Source: Coprosoma sp963660615 (GTDB lineage Bacteria; Bacillota_I; Bacilli_A; RF39; UBA660). Taken from it: DNA of 63,342 nucleotides. Positions 50,934-59,589 of the stretch are shown here, one piece after another; the stretch's first letter is position 1; each line of letters opens with the position of its first letter. The notes below the pieces were generated by a model. The model was not told the origin of the DNA. It did no database searches and worked only from the letters and a program-made list of their open reading frames with translations. The position numbers were made by a program, and so were the translations under genes. The stretch is from the NCBI GenBank assembly GCA_963660615.1, contig CAVKYE010000007.1:1-63342 (forward strand), in the 5' to 3' direction.

Positions 50934-51067
50934 TAGAAATACAATTGTATAAAAATAGGTTAATTGAGATGAGAAAAATGTTGATTAATCTTAAAAATAA
51001 TAGTAATGATAAGGATAAAATAGATTCTTTAGAAACTGTGCAAAAAAAACGGAAAATGGGAAAATAA
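50918..51067 (+). CDS. Small basic protein after the SpoVK-like gene
   Basis: 49 residues, MSNRLIEIQLYKNRLIEMRK and a lysine-rich tail. ATG 50918 overlaps the AAA gene by 16 bases and has GGGGTGAGG. Probably a helix that works with the ATPase. Not recognised. Confidence 0.6.
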   Translation: MSNRLIEIQLYKNRLIEMRKMLINLKNNSNDKDKIDSLETVQKKRKMGK

Positions 51068-51342
51068 ACTACAAAAATTGGAGTTTATTTTTAGTTTTTA
51101 GCGTAATTGCATTTTGTTAATTTCACATTAGTATAACAGTGTGAATAATTTTATTTGTTATTTGGTATTTATTACATATGATAATTTTTTTAATAATTAT
51201 AGATTATAGTTTGATTTTTGCTGTTTTAAATTGATTTTTGAAAGTCAAACGTGTAAAAATATGATATTTTTTAAAAAATCATTTTGAAAATTGGGGAAAC
51301 TGTGATAAAATTAAATATAGTAAGGATACAAGGAGGATAAAT
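51068..51342. other. 275-bp intergenic region
   Basis: It holds a weak hairpin TAAACT/AGTTTA (51065-51087) followed by T5, and at the right end the sepF promoter. Nothing else is supported. Confidence 0.5.
51284..51311 (+). promoter_or_regulatory. sepF promoter
   Basis: TTGAAA (51284-51289), 16-bp spacer, TAAAAT (51306-51311) with TGa. Confidence 0.6.
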
Positions 51343-51738
51343 ATGGGTTTTATGAAAAAGATTATGGGTGAAGATGAAGACGTTTTTGCTTCACCGGAGC
51401 AATATTATGATACTAATAAGGAAGAGGCTTTAGCTGAAGGTGGGGCTAAGATGATTCTTTTAGAGCCTAGGGCTTATTCTGAGGCTCAACAAATAGCTGA
51501 TCATTTGAAGAAAAGAAATACGGTTGTTGTTAATTTGAAAAGAGTTACTCCTGAGCAGGCTAAGAGAATAGTTGATTTTTTAGGTGGAACTATTTATGCT
51601 ATAAATGGTAAAATTCAAAAAATAGGTGGGGGAATATTTTTATGTACTCCTAATAATGTTAGTGTTCAAGGTGAGATAACTGGTGAAACTGATGGCAAAG
51701 GTATTCATGATAATGATGATATTAATATAGAATGGTAA
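51343..51738 (+). CDS. sepF: Cell division protein SepF
   Basis: 131 residues. Amphipathic membrane-binding N terminus (MGFMKKIMG), acidic linker, and the SepF domain LEPRAYSEAQQIADHLKKRNTVVVNLKRVTPEQAKRIVDFLGGTIYAI ... FLCTPNNV. It anchors FtsZ to the membrane and polymerises into rings. AAGGAGG site. Next to divIVA, as in most Firmicutes. Confidence 0.95.
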   Translation: MGFMKKIMGEDEDVFASPEQYYDTNKEEALAEGGAKMILLEPRAYSEAQQIADHLKKRNTVVVNLKRVTPEQAKRIVDFLGGTIYAINGKIQKIGGGIFLCTPNNVSVQGEITGETDGKGIHDNDDINIEW

Positions 51739-51746
51739 AAAAAGGC

Positions 51747-51775
51747 TTTAAAAATTTTGAAAAATGTGCTAAAAT
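51747..51775 (+). promoter_or_regulatory. divIVA promoter
   Basis: TTTAAA (51747-51752), 17-bp spacer, TAAAAT (51770-51775) with TGc. Confidence 0.55.
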
Positions 51776-51800
51776 ATAAGGCACCAAGGAGCGAGGGATT

Positions 51801-52259
51801 ATGGAAAAGTTTAATCGCATACTTCGTGGTTATGATCCGGAAGAGGTAAATGGCTTTTTGGATAAAGTTATTGCGCGAGTTGAGGATATGGTTTCTGAGA
51901 TTGAGAAGAAGGATAAAGAGATAGAGGATTTGAAAAAACAAATTGAAGATGTTACCTCTTTAAAGGAAAAACTTGCTCAATATGAAAGAATGGAAGATAC
52001 GCTTAATAGGGCGATTTTAATGGCTCAAAAGACTTCTGATCAATTAAAGGTGGCAGCTCATAGGGAAAGTGAGATTGTGCTTGATGATGCGAAGAAGAAT
52101 GCTAATAGGATTGTTAATGAGGCGCTAATTAGGGCTGAGAAAATTGAAAATGACGCTATTACTTTAAAGCGTAATGTTGATGTGTTTAAGCGTCGTTTGA
52201 AGGGTATAATCGAGTCACAGTTAGAGGTCATTGACGAGATTGATAAAATTGATTTGTAA
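51801..52259 (+). CDS. divIVA: Cell-pole and septum protein DivIVA
   Basis: 152 residues. Membrane-binding N terminus with RGYDPEEVNGFLDKV (typical F/YD-x-x-EVDxFL), then a long coiled coil (ESEIVLDDAKKNANRIVNEALIRAEKI) to the end. It binds curved membrane and recruits division and sporulation proteins. AGGAGCGAGGG site. Confidence 0.95.
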   Translation: MEKFNRILRGYDPEEVNGFLDKVIARVEDMVSEIEKKDKEIEDLKKQIEDVTSLKEKLAQYERMEDTLNRAILMAQKTSDQLKVAAHRESEIVLDDAKKNANRIVNEALIRAEKIENDAITLKRNVDVFKRRLKGIIESQLEVIDEIDKIDL

Positions 52260-52261
52260 AA

Positions 52262-52468
52262 ACAAATGATGGAGACGGTATGTTGGAGATTTTTATAGAG
52301 AATTAGTGGTTGGTGTAAACTAATAAAATCTTGATGTACGGATCACTCTTGATGTTTCTTTCTGAATTTTTTAGGGAAGGACGGTAACGCGTTATAGTTT
52401 TGAGTGTATTTATAATAAAATAAGGTGGTACCGCGGGAAAACTCGTCCTTAATGGATAGGGTTTTTTT
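52262..52468 (+). promoter_or_regulatory. T-box riboswitch leader of ileS
   Basis: Antiterminator motif AAGGTGGTACCGCG (about 52422-52435) pairs with the uncharged tRNA end. Stem I contains GGTTGGTG in its upper part and candidate Ile specifiers ATC at 52328-52330 and 52342-52344. The terminator is AAACTCGTCC with GGATAGGGTTT (loop TTAAT), then T7 at 52462-52468. Uncharged tRNA-Ile keeps transcription on. Confidence 0.93.
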
Positions 52469-52489
52469 GTTTTTGAAAGGAGAGATAAT

Positions 52490-55210
52490 ATGGATTATAA
52501 AGATACGCTACTTATGCCTAAGACTGATTTTAAGATGAGGGGTAATCTTCCTTTAAATGAGGGTATTCAAAGGGATGAATGGAATGAGATAAATTTATAT
52601 GAGAAAATAAGGGAGAAAAATAAAAGTAATAAGCCTTTTGTTTTACATGATGGGCCTCCATATGCTAATGGAAATATACATTTGGGTCATGCTTTGAATA
52701 AGATTTTAAAGGATTTTATTAATCGTAGTAAGATGATGGAAGGTTTTTATGTTACTTATATTCCTGGATGGGATACTCATGGCCTTCCTATTGAACAGAA
52801 GGTTACTAATAGTGGGGTTGATAGAAAGTCTATGAGTGTGGCTGATTTTAGGGAACTTTGTAAGGAGTTTGCTTTGAAGCAGGTTGAAACTCAGATGAAT
52901 GATTTTAAGATGCTAAATGTTATTGCTGATTGGGATCATCCTTATATTACTTTGAAGCCTGAGTATGAGGCTAAACAAATTGAGGTTTTTGCGAAGATGG
53001 CAAAAAGAGGTTTGATTTTTAAGGGATTGAAACCTGTTTACTGGTCTCCTAGTAGTGAGACGGCTTTGGCTGAGGCAGAGATTGAATATAAGGATAGGAA
53101 AGATCCTTCAGTGTTTGTTTCTTTTGAGGTAAATGAAGGTAATTCTTTTGTAAGTCCTAAGGATAATTTGGTTATTTGGACGACTACTCCTTGGACTTTG
53201 CCTGGAAATACTGGTGTATGTGTTGGTAAGGATTTAGAGTATGTAAGGGTTTTATCTAATGGTAAGTATTATATTGTGGCTAAGGAACTTTTGGATAATT
53301 TGATGGAGGAGTTTGGTTTTGAAGATTATGAAGTTGTAGGTACATTTATGGGAACTGATTTAACGCAAGTTACTTATAGTCATCCATTTATGGACAGGAT
53401 TTCTAAGGTTGTTATTGGTCATCATGTAAATTTGGATGCTGGTACTGGTCTTGTTCATACGGCTCCGGCTTATGGTGAGGATGATTTTATTGTTGGTAAG
53501 GCCAATTCGCTTCCTATGGTAAATGGTGTGGATGATCAAGGTGTTTTGACGGCTGACTCTGGTATGTTTGAAGGTTTGTTCTTTGAGGACGCTAATAAGG
53601 CTATTTGTCAGTGGTTAGAGGAAAATGGTTATTTGCTTAAACTTAAGTTTATTAAGCATTCATATCCACATGATTGGAGAACTAAAAAACCAATTATCTT
53701 TAGGGCTACGAAGCAATGGTTCTGTAGTGTTGATAAAATAAGGGATGATCTTTTGAAGGAGATTGATGAAAATATTAATTTCCACACTGAATGGGGAAGA
53801 ACTAGAATTCATAATATGATTGAAGGTAGAGGAGACTGGTGCATTTCAAGGCAGAGGTCTTGGGGCGTTCCTATTCCAATTTTCTATAATGAAGATGGTT
53901 CTGAAATTATTGATTATGATGTTATGATGCATGTTTCAGAGTTGTTTAGAAAATATGGTTCTAATGTTTGGTTTAAGTGGGAGGCTAAGGATTTACTTCC
54001 TTCCGGTTATACTAATCCGAAGAGTCCTAATGGTAATTTTACTAAAGAAACGGATATTATGGATGTATGGTTTGATTCTGGCACTTCATTTTCTGGAGTT
54101 CTTCAAGAGCGTAATTTACCATATCCTGCGGATATTTATTTAGAAGGCTCTGATCAGTATCGTGGTTGGTTTAATTCTTCACTTATTTGTAGTATGGCGG
54201 CTTATGGTAAAAGTCCTTATAAAACTTTGATATCAGCAGGCTTTGTTTTGGATAAAAAAGGTTTAAAGATGAGTAAGTCTATTGGTAATATTGTTTCTCC
54301 ACTTGATATTGTTCGTAAACATGGTGCGGATATTTTGAGACTTTGGGTTTCTTCTGTTGATTATACTGAGGATGTAAGGTATAGTGAAGAGGCTTTAGCG
54401 GGTGTTAAGGAATGTTATCGTAAGATTAGAAATACTTATAGATTTATGCTTGGAAATTTATTTGACTTTGAGCCTTGTAATAGGGTTTCATATGAGAATA
54501 TGCCACTTGCTGATAAGTATATGATGATTAAGTTAAGTGAATTTATTAAGAAAATGAGAGAAAATTATGATGATTATAATTATGATGAGGTTTATAAACT
54601 TGTAAATAATTATGTTATTAATTTGTCTAGTTTCTATTTAGATTTTACTAAAGATATTCTTTATACTTATGCGAAGGATTCTTTGGAAAGAAGAAGCGTT
54701 CAAACGGTTTTATATGATATTTTGTTTGCTTTAATTAGACTTATGGCTCCTATTTTACCTTATACTTCTGAAGAAGTTTATAAGATGCTTCATTTAGGAA
54801 AGGAAAGTGTTCATTTGGAAAGTTTCCCTGAGGCTTTATCATATAAAGATTCTACCGAGGTTATAGAACTTTGGAATACATTCTTTAGTATTAAGGATGA
54901 TGTTTATAAGGCTTTAGAGGAAGCAAGAGTTTCTAAGGTTATTGGTAAGTCTTTAGAGGCTAAGGTTTATTTGAATTTAAGAGAGGAAGATAAGGAAACT
55001 TTAAAACCTATTTTAAATAATTTAAAACAATTATTAATTGTGTCTGATGTTGTACTTAGTACAAATGAACTTAAAAAATATGATTATTGTGGTGTTTCTG
55101 TTGCTAAGTTTGAAGGCGTTAGGTGTGAAAGATGTTGGAATTATTTTGATGAGATAGATATGAATGGTAATATTTGTCATAGATGTAGTGAGGTTATAAA
55201 GGAAGATTAG
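52490..55210 (+). CDS. ileS: Isoleucyl-tRNA synthetase
   Basis: 906 residues, class I. HIGH motif HLGH in NGNIHLGHALNK, KMSKS, editing domain TTPWTLPGN and GTGLVHTAPAYGEDDF, and a C-terminal zinc finger CERCWNYFDEIDMNGNICHRC. Full length for the Bacillus-type enzyme. Controlled by the upstream T-box. AAAGGAGAG site. Confidence 0.97.
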   Translation: MDYKDTLLMPKTDFKMRGNLPLNEGIQRDEWNEINLYEKIREKNKSNKPFVLHDGPPYANGNIHLGHALNKILKDFINRSKMMEGFYVTYIPGWDTHGLPIEQKVTNSGVDRKSMSVADFRELCKEFALKQVETQMNDFKMLNVIADWDHPYITLKPEYEAKQIEVFAKMAKRGLIFKGLKPVYWSPSSETALAEAEIEYKDRKDPSVFVSFEVNEGNSFVSPKDNLVIWTTTPWTLPGNTGVCVGKDLEYVRVLSNGKYYIVAKELLDNLMEEFGFEDYEVVGTFMGTDLTQVTYSHPFMDRISKVVIGHHVNLDAGTGLVHTAPAYGEDDFIVGKANSLPMVNGVDDQGVLTADSGMFEGLFFEDANKAICQWLEENGYLLKLKFIKHSYPHDWRTKKPIIFRATKQWFCSVDKIRDDLLKEIDENINFHTEWGRTRIHNMIEGRGDWCISRQRSWGVPIPIFYNEDGSEIIDYDVMMHVSELFRKYGSNVWFKWEAKDLLPSGYTNPKSPNGNFTKETDIMDVWFDSGTSFSGVLQERNLPYPADIYLEGSDQYRGWFNSSLICSMAAYGKSPYKTLISAGFVLDKKGLKMSKSIGNIVSPLDIVRKHGADILRLWVSSVDYTEDVRYSEEALAGVKECYRKIRNTYRFMLGNLFDFEPCNRVSYENMPLADKYMMIKLSEFIKKMRENYDDYNYDEVYKLVNNYVINLSSFYLDFTKDILYTYAKDSLERRSVQTVLYDILFALIRLMAPILPYTSEEVYKMLHLGKESVHLESFPEALSYKDSTEVIELWNTFFSIKDDVYKALEEARVSKVIGKSLEAKVYLNLREEDKETLKPILNNLKQLLIVSDVVLSTNELKKYDYCGVSVAKFEGVRCERCWNYFDEIDMNGNICHRCSEVIKED

Positions 55211-55234
55211 TCTTTCTTTTTTCTTTTAAATCTA

Positions 55235-55263
55235 TTTACTATTGTTTCACAAAAATGTATAAT
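55235..55263 (+). promoter_or_regulatory. Promoter
   Basis: TTTACT (55235-55240), 17-bp spacer, TATAAT (55258-55263). Confidence 0.6.
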
Positions 55264-55305
55264 GTAGGTCGAGAGTAAATATATATAATTTGTGTAAGGG
55301 TGATT

Positions 55306-55872
55306 ATGATGAAAAAGTTATTAAGGGTTTTGGTTGGTGATAAGTGTGTCATGGAACTTGTAGAGGATGGTAAGGTTGTAAAGACAATTAATAATGTTTA
55401 TATTGGTAAAGAAGGGGTTACTGAACAAAAAAAAGAAGGTGATCATAAGACGCCTTTGGGGTTGTTTAAATTAGGCCCAGCCTTTGGTTTTAATGATTTT
55501 GATTTTGATTATCCTTATTTGAAGATTAGTGATAATAGTTATTTTGTGGATGATGTTTCTTCTGAGTATTATAATAAATGGGTAGAGATAGGCGAATGTG
55601 GTGTTTCTTATTCATATGTGGTTAATGGTAATTTATCTGATTTTTCATCTTCTGAACATTTAATTGATTATCCTATTTTGTATGAGTTTGGGGTTATTAT
55701 TGAATATAATATGGATAATCCAGTTAAAGGATTAGGTTCGGCTATATTTTTACATGTTAAAAATAAGGATTATACTGAAGGATGTGTGGCTTTGCTTAGG
55801 GATGATATGCTTTGTGTTTTGAATTTCTTGGATAAGAGTAAGGATGTTTACATAGAAATAAAACGCTATTGA
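55306..55872 (+). CDS. YkuD-type L,D-transpeptidase-like protein
   Basis: 188 residues from ATG 55306 (TAAGGGTGA site; a GTG at 55300 lies on it). YkuD fold motifs GDHKTPLGLFKLG and GSAIFLHVKNKDYTEGCVALLRDD; the Cys is the acylated nucleophile. No signal peptide is evident, unlike secreted L,D-transpeptidases, so it may act inside the cell or in spores, or be a hydrolase on other substrates. Confidence 0.85.
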   Translation: MMKKLLRVLVGDKCVMELVEDGKVVKTINNVYIGKEGVTEQKKEGDHKTPLGLFKLGPAFGFNDFDFDYPYLKISDNSYFVDDVSSEYYNKWVEIGECGVSYSYVVNGNLSDFSSSEHLIDYPILYEFGVIIEYNMDNPVKGLGSAIFLHVKNKDYTEGCVALLRDDMLCVLNFLDKSKDVYIEIKRY

Positions 55873-55886
55873 TTTAGCGTTTTTAT
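55861..55886. terminator. Shared terminator of convergent genes
   Basis: AAACGCTA (55861-55868) and TAGCGTTT (55875-55882) form an 8-bp stem that includes the stop codons of both genes, with T after it. Confidence 0.85.
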
Positions 55887-56423
55887 GTTGTTTTTAAATA
55901 TGTTTATTAGTTTTGATGTGTCTTTATAAAAAGCATATGTTAGTGCTTCTGTTAGTTTTTCTTTGTTTATGGTTTTAAAGTTTAAGCTATATTTTTTGTT
56001 TTTAGTATAGTTTTCTAAAAATAGTTCTATTACGGTTTCGTTTCCATCTCTAAAGGGAAGGATAATCATAAGTTCACTATATAAGTAGGCGATGGTGGTG
56101 CTTAGGTCTTCTTTGTATGTTTTACTGAAAAGATCTGTTAGACATAGATCTATTACTTCGTATTGGCAGGCCATAAGTCCATTATAGACGACGTTTTCGT
56201 TTCTAAGGATTCCAGCAAAGTCATATAGTTCTTGATATAGGTATTTGTGAAGGTTTAGAAAGTTTTCTTTTGTAAATTTTATATTTGGGATGTTTTTTAG
56301 TTTATTTTTTATTATTTTTTCTTCAAGTTCATCTAGTTCTTTTTGATTTTTTATATTTTGTTTGTTTTTTAATACTCCGTTTTCATATGTCCAAAAAGAG
56401 TCTGCATTAATTGGTCTATTCAT
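55866..56423 (-). CDS. Degenerate Fic/Doc-fold protein
   Basis: 185 residues with the fold of small single-domain Fic proteins: NLHKYLYQELYDFAGILRNENVVY, then the loop LPFRDGNETVIE (122-133). Compared with HPFxxGNGRxxR, His is Leu, NGR is NET, and the second Arg is Glu. The catalytic base and phosphate-binding Arg are lost, so AMP transfer is unlikely. The fold may now bind rather than modify a target. AAAGGTGA site. Overlaps the convergent gene by 7 bases. Confidence 0.8.
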   Translation of the reverse strand: MNRPINADSFWTYENGVLKNKQNIKNQKELDELEEKIIKNKLKNIPNIKFTKENFLNLHKYLYQELYDFAGILRNENVVYNGLMACQYEVIDLCLTDLFSKTYKEDLSTTIAYLYSELMIILPFRDGNETVIELFLENYTKNKKYSLNFKTINKEKLTEALTYAFYKDTSKLINIFKNNIKTLNQ

Positions 56424-56517
56424 GAAATCACCTTTATAATTATAGTATTACTTAATTTTCTAGTCAATGTTTTATGATTAAAAATGTGTTTTTTTAATTT
56501 TTAAAGTCATATAATTA

Positions 56518-56525
56518 TTAGGGGA
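56518..56525 (+). promoter_or_regulatory. Possible sigma-E -10 of sigK
   Basis: CATATAAT matches CATACAAT in 7 of 8 positions; it also contains TATAAT, so a sigma-A promoter cannot be excluded. The -35 region (T-rich) is not informative. Confidence 0.4.
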
Positions 56526-56534
56526 GTATGATAT

Positions 56535-57227
56535 ATGATTAATTTTTTTAAGAATTTGTTTAAGGATTTTTATCTTTTTACGGCATCTTATTCTAATAAT
56601 GTTTTTCCTGATCCTTTGTCTAAGGAGGAAGAAGAAGAGTGTATTTTGAAGGCTAAGAATGGGGATGAGGACGCTAGGTCTAAGCTTATTGAGCACAATC
56701 TTAGATTAGTTGCGCATATTGTAAAGAAGTATGATCATAGGCAGGCTGATGCGGATGATCTTATTAGTATTGGAACAATTGGTCTTATTAAAGGCGTTGA
56801 TAGTTATTCTTTTAAGCATAAAACTAAACTTACAACTTATTGTGCTAGATGTATTGAAAATGAAATTTTGATGCATTTTAGAAGTGATAAGAAAAATAGT
56901 AAAAATATTAGTATTGATGAAGGTGTTGGTTTTGATAAAGAGGGGAATGTTATAACTTTCTTAGATATTTTGAAAACACCGAATCCAGATTTTGCTTTGG
57001 ATATTCATAAACAAGATAATCTTAAATATTTGAAAAAATATTTTACGGTTTTAACTGATAGGGAAAAAGATATAATTATTAAAAGGTATGGCCTTGATGG
57101 TAATGATGAGATTACACAAAAAGAGATTGCTAAGAATCTTGGAATATCTAGGAGTTATGTTTCGAGGATTGAAAAGAGGGCTTTGACTAAGATGTTAAGG
57201 GAGTTTCTTCGAAATGATAGGAAATAA
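56535..57227 (+). CDS. sigK: RNA polymerase sigma-K factor
   Basis: 230 residues. The pro-sequence-like hydrophobic start and YSNNVFPDPLSKEEEEECI match SigK. Region 2: ARSKLIEHNLRLVAHIVKKY, DDLISIGTIGLIKGVDSY, TYCARCIENEILMHFR; region 4: REKDIIIKRYGLDG and ITQKEIAKNLGISRSYVSRIEKRALTKM. It is continuous, with no skin-type interruption. SigK drives late mother-cell genes (coat and exosporium), consistent with the collagen-like gene. GGGGAG site. Confidence 0.93.
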   Translation: MINFFKNLFKDFYLFTASYSNNVFPDPLSKEEEEECILKAKNGDEDARSKLIEHNLRLVAHIVKKYDHRQADADDLISIGTIGLIKGVDSYSFKHKTKLTTYCARCIENEILMHFRSDKKNSKNISIDEGVGFDKEGNVITFLDILKTPNPDFALDIHKQDNLKYLKKYFTVLTDREKDIIIKRYGLDGNDEITQKEIAKNLGISRSYVSRIEKRALTKMLREFLRNDRK

Positions 57228-57246
57228 AAAAAGCAGTTTTCTGCTT
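57224..57246 (-). terminator. Terminator of the minus-strand membrane protein gene
   Basis: AAGCAG (57231-57236), loop TTTT, CTGCTT (57241-57246). Followed by T7 on the minus strand. Confidence 0.8.
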
Positions 57247-57694
57247 AGATGTGGGTAATTATATAAAAGAATTGTGATGCACCAATGGCCATGGTTATAA
57301 ATCCTAGGACTGAGCAGTTTACGAAGGCGTTTTGTAAGTGATGGCTTTCATCTGTTGTCCAAGGTAAGAACCATTTTCTTTTTGGAGTTTCTTCTTTATT
57401 TTCACCATTATAGATGTTTTCTATGGTTGGCATTATTTTACGGTTTAAATCTTTTAATTCTACTAAATTTATGTTTTTGGTTTGTGCCATTTCTTCTTCT
57501 TTTTTTCTTGGAGGTATTTCTAAGATTTCTGGTTCCATATCTAGTCCTGGTGTTTTTATTTTATGTTCTAATGGAGTATTTGGTTCTTCATCTAATTCAT
57601 CAAAGAGTTCTATGACGTCTTTTTTTATTTCTTTTTGATTTTCTTTTTTAAAAGTGTTGTCGTCATATAGTGCTTTAAATTTTTCGTAGTCCAT
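57245..57694 (-). CDS. Tail-anchored protein of unknown function
   Basis: 149 residues. A charged, Pro-containing cytosolic part (EPNTPLEHKIKTPGLD; EILEIPPRKKEEE) ends in a predicted helix near the C terminus (AFVNCSVLGFITMAIGASQFFYIIT), so it is inserted by its tail. No family recognised. AGGAGG site. Confidence 0.7.
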   Translation of the reverse strand: MDYEKFKALYDDNTFKKENQKEIKKDVIELFDELDEEPNTPLEHKIKTPGLDMEPEILEIPPRKKEEEMAQTKNINLVELKDLNRKIMPTIENIYNGENKEETPKRKWFLPWTTDESHHLQNAFVNCSVLGFITMAIGASQFFYIITHI

Positions 57695-57776
57695 TTTTTG
57701 GCCTCCTTATTCTACTTAAAATTATACTACAAATATTTTTTCTTTTCAATGATTTTTTTTAGGTTTGTTTTTTTCA

Positions 57777-57805
57777 TTGACGGTGATTGTTATAAATGAT
57801 ATAAT
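57777..57805 (+). promoter_or_regulatory. Promoter
   Basis: TTGACG (57777-57782), 17-bp spacer, TATAAT (57800-57805) with TGa. Confidence 0.85.
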
Positions 57806-57841
57806 TTAAAATATGCGGGGGATGTAAAGGAGTAATAAAGT

Positions 57842-58345
57842 ATGGAAGATGCGGTTTTAAATTATAAGAATTTGAGATTAGAACAAGAGTTTGCGAATCC
57901 GGTTTATAATGTGTTTGGCAAGGCTATAAGTGCGACGGCTAAGAAACATAAGTATGGGAAGTTTGATGTTGTTAGGCTTATAGATGCTCTTTATGGATGG
58001 GATTATGCATATTTGACTAATGATGATGATTATAGGATGCAGGTGAGGATGCTTGATGAGTATTTTACTAAGGAATATAAACATAGGCTTATCACGTTTG
58101 AACTTGTGAAGGCTATAAATACTTTAAAGGGTAGTGAAACTTATGATATTGTTACTTCTGATGTTGCCTTGCTTGATGCGACTATTAAAAATGGTAAAAA
58201 GTCTCCGGCTACTGATTTATGTTTGATTTCTGATCCTTTGGAACAAAATAATTATGATAAACTTATGCGAATGATTGAAAATGATACCTCACTTAGGCAT
58301 AGTGTGGCTTTAATTTATGATAAGATTATTAGCAAGGAAAAATAA
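57842..58345 (+). CDS. Conserved-looking cytosolic protein, function unknown
   Basis: 167 residues, soluble, helical, with motifs FGKAISATAKKHKYGKFDVV and YGWDYAYLTNDDDYRM. Overlaps the next gene by one base (TAATG), so it is coupled to the NrtR-like regulator. AAAGGAG site. I do not recognise a family. Confidence 0.75.
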   Translation: MEDAVLNYKNLRLEQEFANPVYNVFGKAISATAKKHKYGKFDVVRLIDALYGWDYAYLTNDDDYRMQVRMLDEYFTKEYKHRLITFELVKAINTLKGSETYDIVTSDVALLDATIKNGKKSPATDLCLISDPLEQNNYDKLMRMIENDTSLRHSVALIYDKIISKEK

Positions 58346-58986
58346 TGGGTAAAGTGTTTTATAATATTTTAGAGACTTTGGTTTGTATTTGTAGTGAGGA
58401 TAAGGGTGGTATTTGGATTCTTCTTAGGAAGAGGAAAGAGGCACCTTTTGAAGGAATGTGGGTGCTTCCTAGTGAGGTACTTTCTAATTTTGAAACTTTG
58501 GAGGAATGTGCTAGTGAGATGGTTTCTTCTATAACTGGTGTTCCTTCGACGCTTTTATTTCAATCTAAGGCTTTTAGTGATTTGAAAAGGGATCCTAATG
58601 ATAGGGTTATTGCTTTTCCTTTTGTTGCTCTTACTATTAAAGATCTTGTTGATTATAAGGATGTTAGTAGAGAATATGAGTGGTTTAATATAAATGATTT
58701 GCCGCCTATGGGATATGATCATAAAAAAATTGTAATTCAGTGTTTTTCTTCTTTGAAAATGAAGATTTTAGTTAATCAGGATGATGTTCTTTTTAAACTT
58801 TTTCCTAAAAGTTTTACGCTTCCAGAGTTTCAAAATTTTTTTGAGTTGATTTTGGATAAGAAACTTGATAGGAGAAATTTTAGAAAAAAACTTATTAGTG
58901 AAAATATTGTGAGTGAAACTGGTGAGATGCTTTCTGGAAGGTATGGAAGACCTAGTAAATTGTATAAGTTAAATAGTAAATTTTAG
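58345..58986 (+). CDS. NrtR-like regulator: degenerate Nudix plus winged helix
   Basis: 213 residues. The N-terminal Nudix fold (WILLRKRKEAPFEGMWVLPSE) has lost the catalytic box: SEMVSSITG instead of REUxEExG. The C-terminal domain LDRRNFRKKLISENIVSETGEM ... GRPSKLYKL is the wHTH of NrtR regulators. These proteins use the Nudix domain to sense ADP-ribose and control NAD or sugar genes. Its targets are not visible here. Confidence 0.82.
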   Translation: MGKVFYNILETLVCICSEDKGGIWILLRKRKEAPFEGMWVLPSEVLSNFETLEECASEMVSSITGVPSTLLFQSKAFSDLKRDPNDRVIAFPFVALTIKDLVDYKDVSREYEWFNINDLPPMGYDHKKIVIQCFSSLKMKILVNQDDVLFKLFPKSFTLPEFQNFFELILDKKLDRRNFRKKLISENIVSETGEMLSGRYGRPSKLYKLNSKF

Positions 58987-58996
58987 GGGGAATATT

Positions 58997-59407
58997 ATGA
59001 ACCAAAATGGATGGGGTATAAGAGAGGTTATGATGTTTGTTTGTGCACTTTCTTTGGCACTTTTGGTGACTATGGTTATGTATAATAGAACTTTTAATCA
59101 GTTGTTTGGTGGTGGTTCTTCTAATGAGTCATATAGTTCTTTGGAGGGTGAACTTAAGGATGCAGGAAGGACTTATACGGATAATTTTTATTATAAGGTT
59201 TTAGAGTCTGGTGATGATGATTATGTGACTGTTGATGAACTTATTGATAAAGATATCATTAAACCTTTAAAGGATCCCAATAATGGTAGGATTAGTTGTC
59301 GTGGTTATGTTCATTTTTATAAAAAAGAGGGTGTGACTACGTATGATTCTTATTTGAAATGTGGAGATGCATATAAAACTAAGGGGTATGATTCATCACA
59401 TGATTAG
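58997..59407 (+). CDS. Small pseudopilin-like membrane protein
   Basis: 136 residues. GWGIREVMMFVCALSLALLVTMVMYN is a hydrophobic start, though without a clear G|FTLxE cleavage site. The C-terminal half (VTVDELIDKDIIKPLKDPNNGRISCRGYVHF, YLKCGDAYKTKGY) has the disulfide pattern of minor pilins. Third in the operon. Classification is an inference. Confidence 0.65.
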   Translation: MNQNGWGIREVMMFVCALSLALLVTMVMYNRTFNQLFGGGSSNESYSSLEGELKDAGRTYTDNFYYKVLESGDDDYVTVDELIDKDIIKPLKDPNNGRISCRGYVHFYKKEGVTTYDSYLKCGDAYKTKGYDSSHD

Positions 59408-59468
59408 ATTTTTTTGACAGAGTTTTGGACTTCTGTTTTTTATTTTAAATAAAATAGTAAGATTTCTC

Positions 59469-59497
59469 TTGACTTTCATATAATGAAGTGATATATT
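59469..59497 (+). promoter_or_regulatory. str operon promoter
   Basis: TTGACT (59469-59474), 17-bp spacer, TATATT (59492-59497) with TGa. Confidence 0.8.
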
Positions 59498-59514
59498 ATT
59501 GTTGCATTTAATTT

Positions 59515-59534
59515 GGATTTACTTTGGTAAATCC
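59515..59534 (+). promoter_or_regulatory. Leader hairpin of rpsL
   Basis: GGATTTAC, loop TTTG, GTAAATCC: a perfect 8-bp stem, extended by TTAAT/AATTAA. No T run, so perhaps an RNA-binding or stability element. Confidence 0.55.
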
Positions 59535-59589
59535 TTAATTAAGGTAGCAAATGAAACACCAGGATGTGTGTAATGAAAGGAGGACCAAG

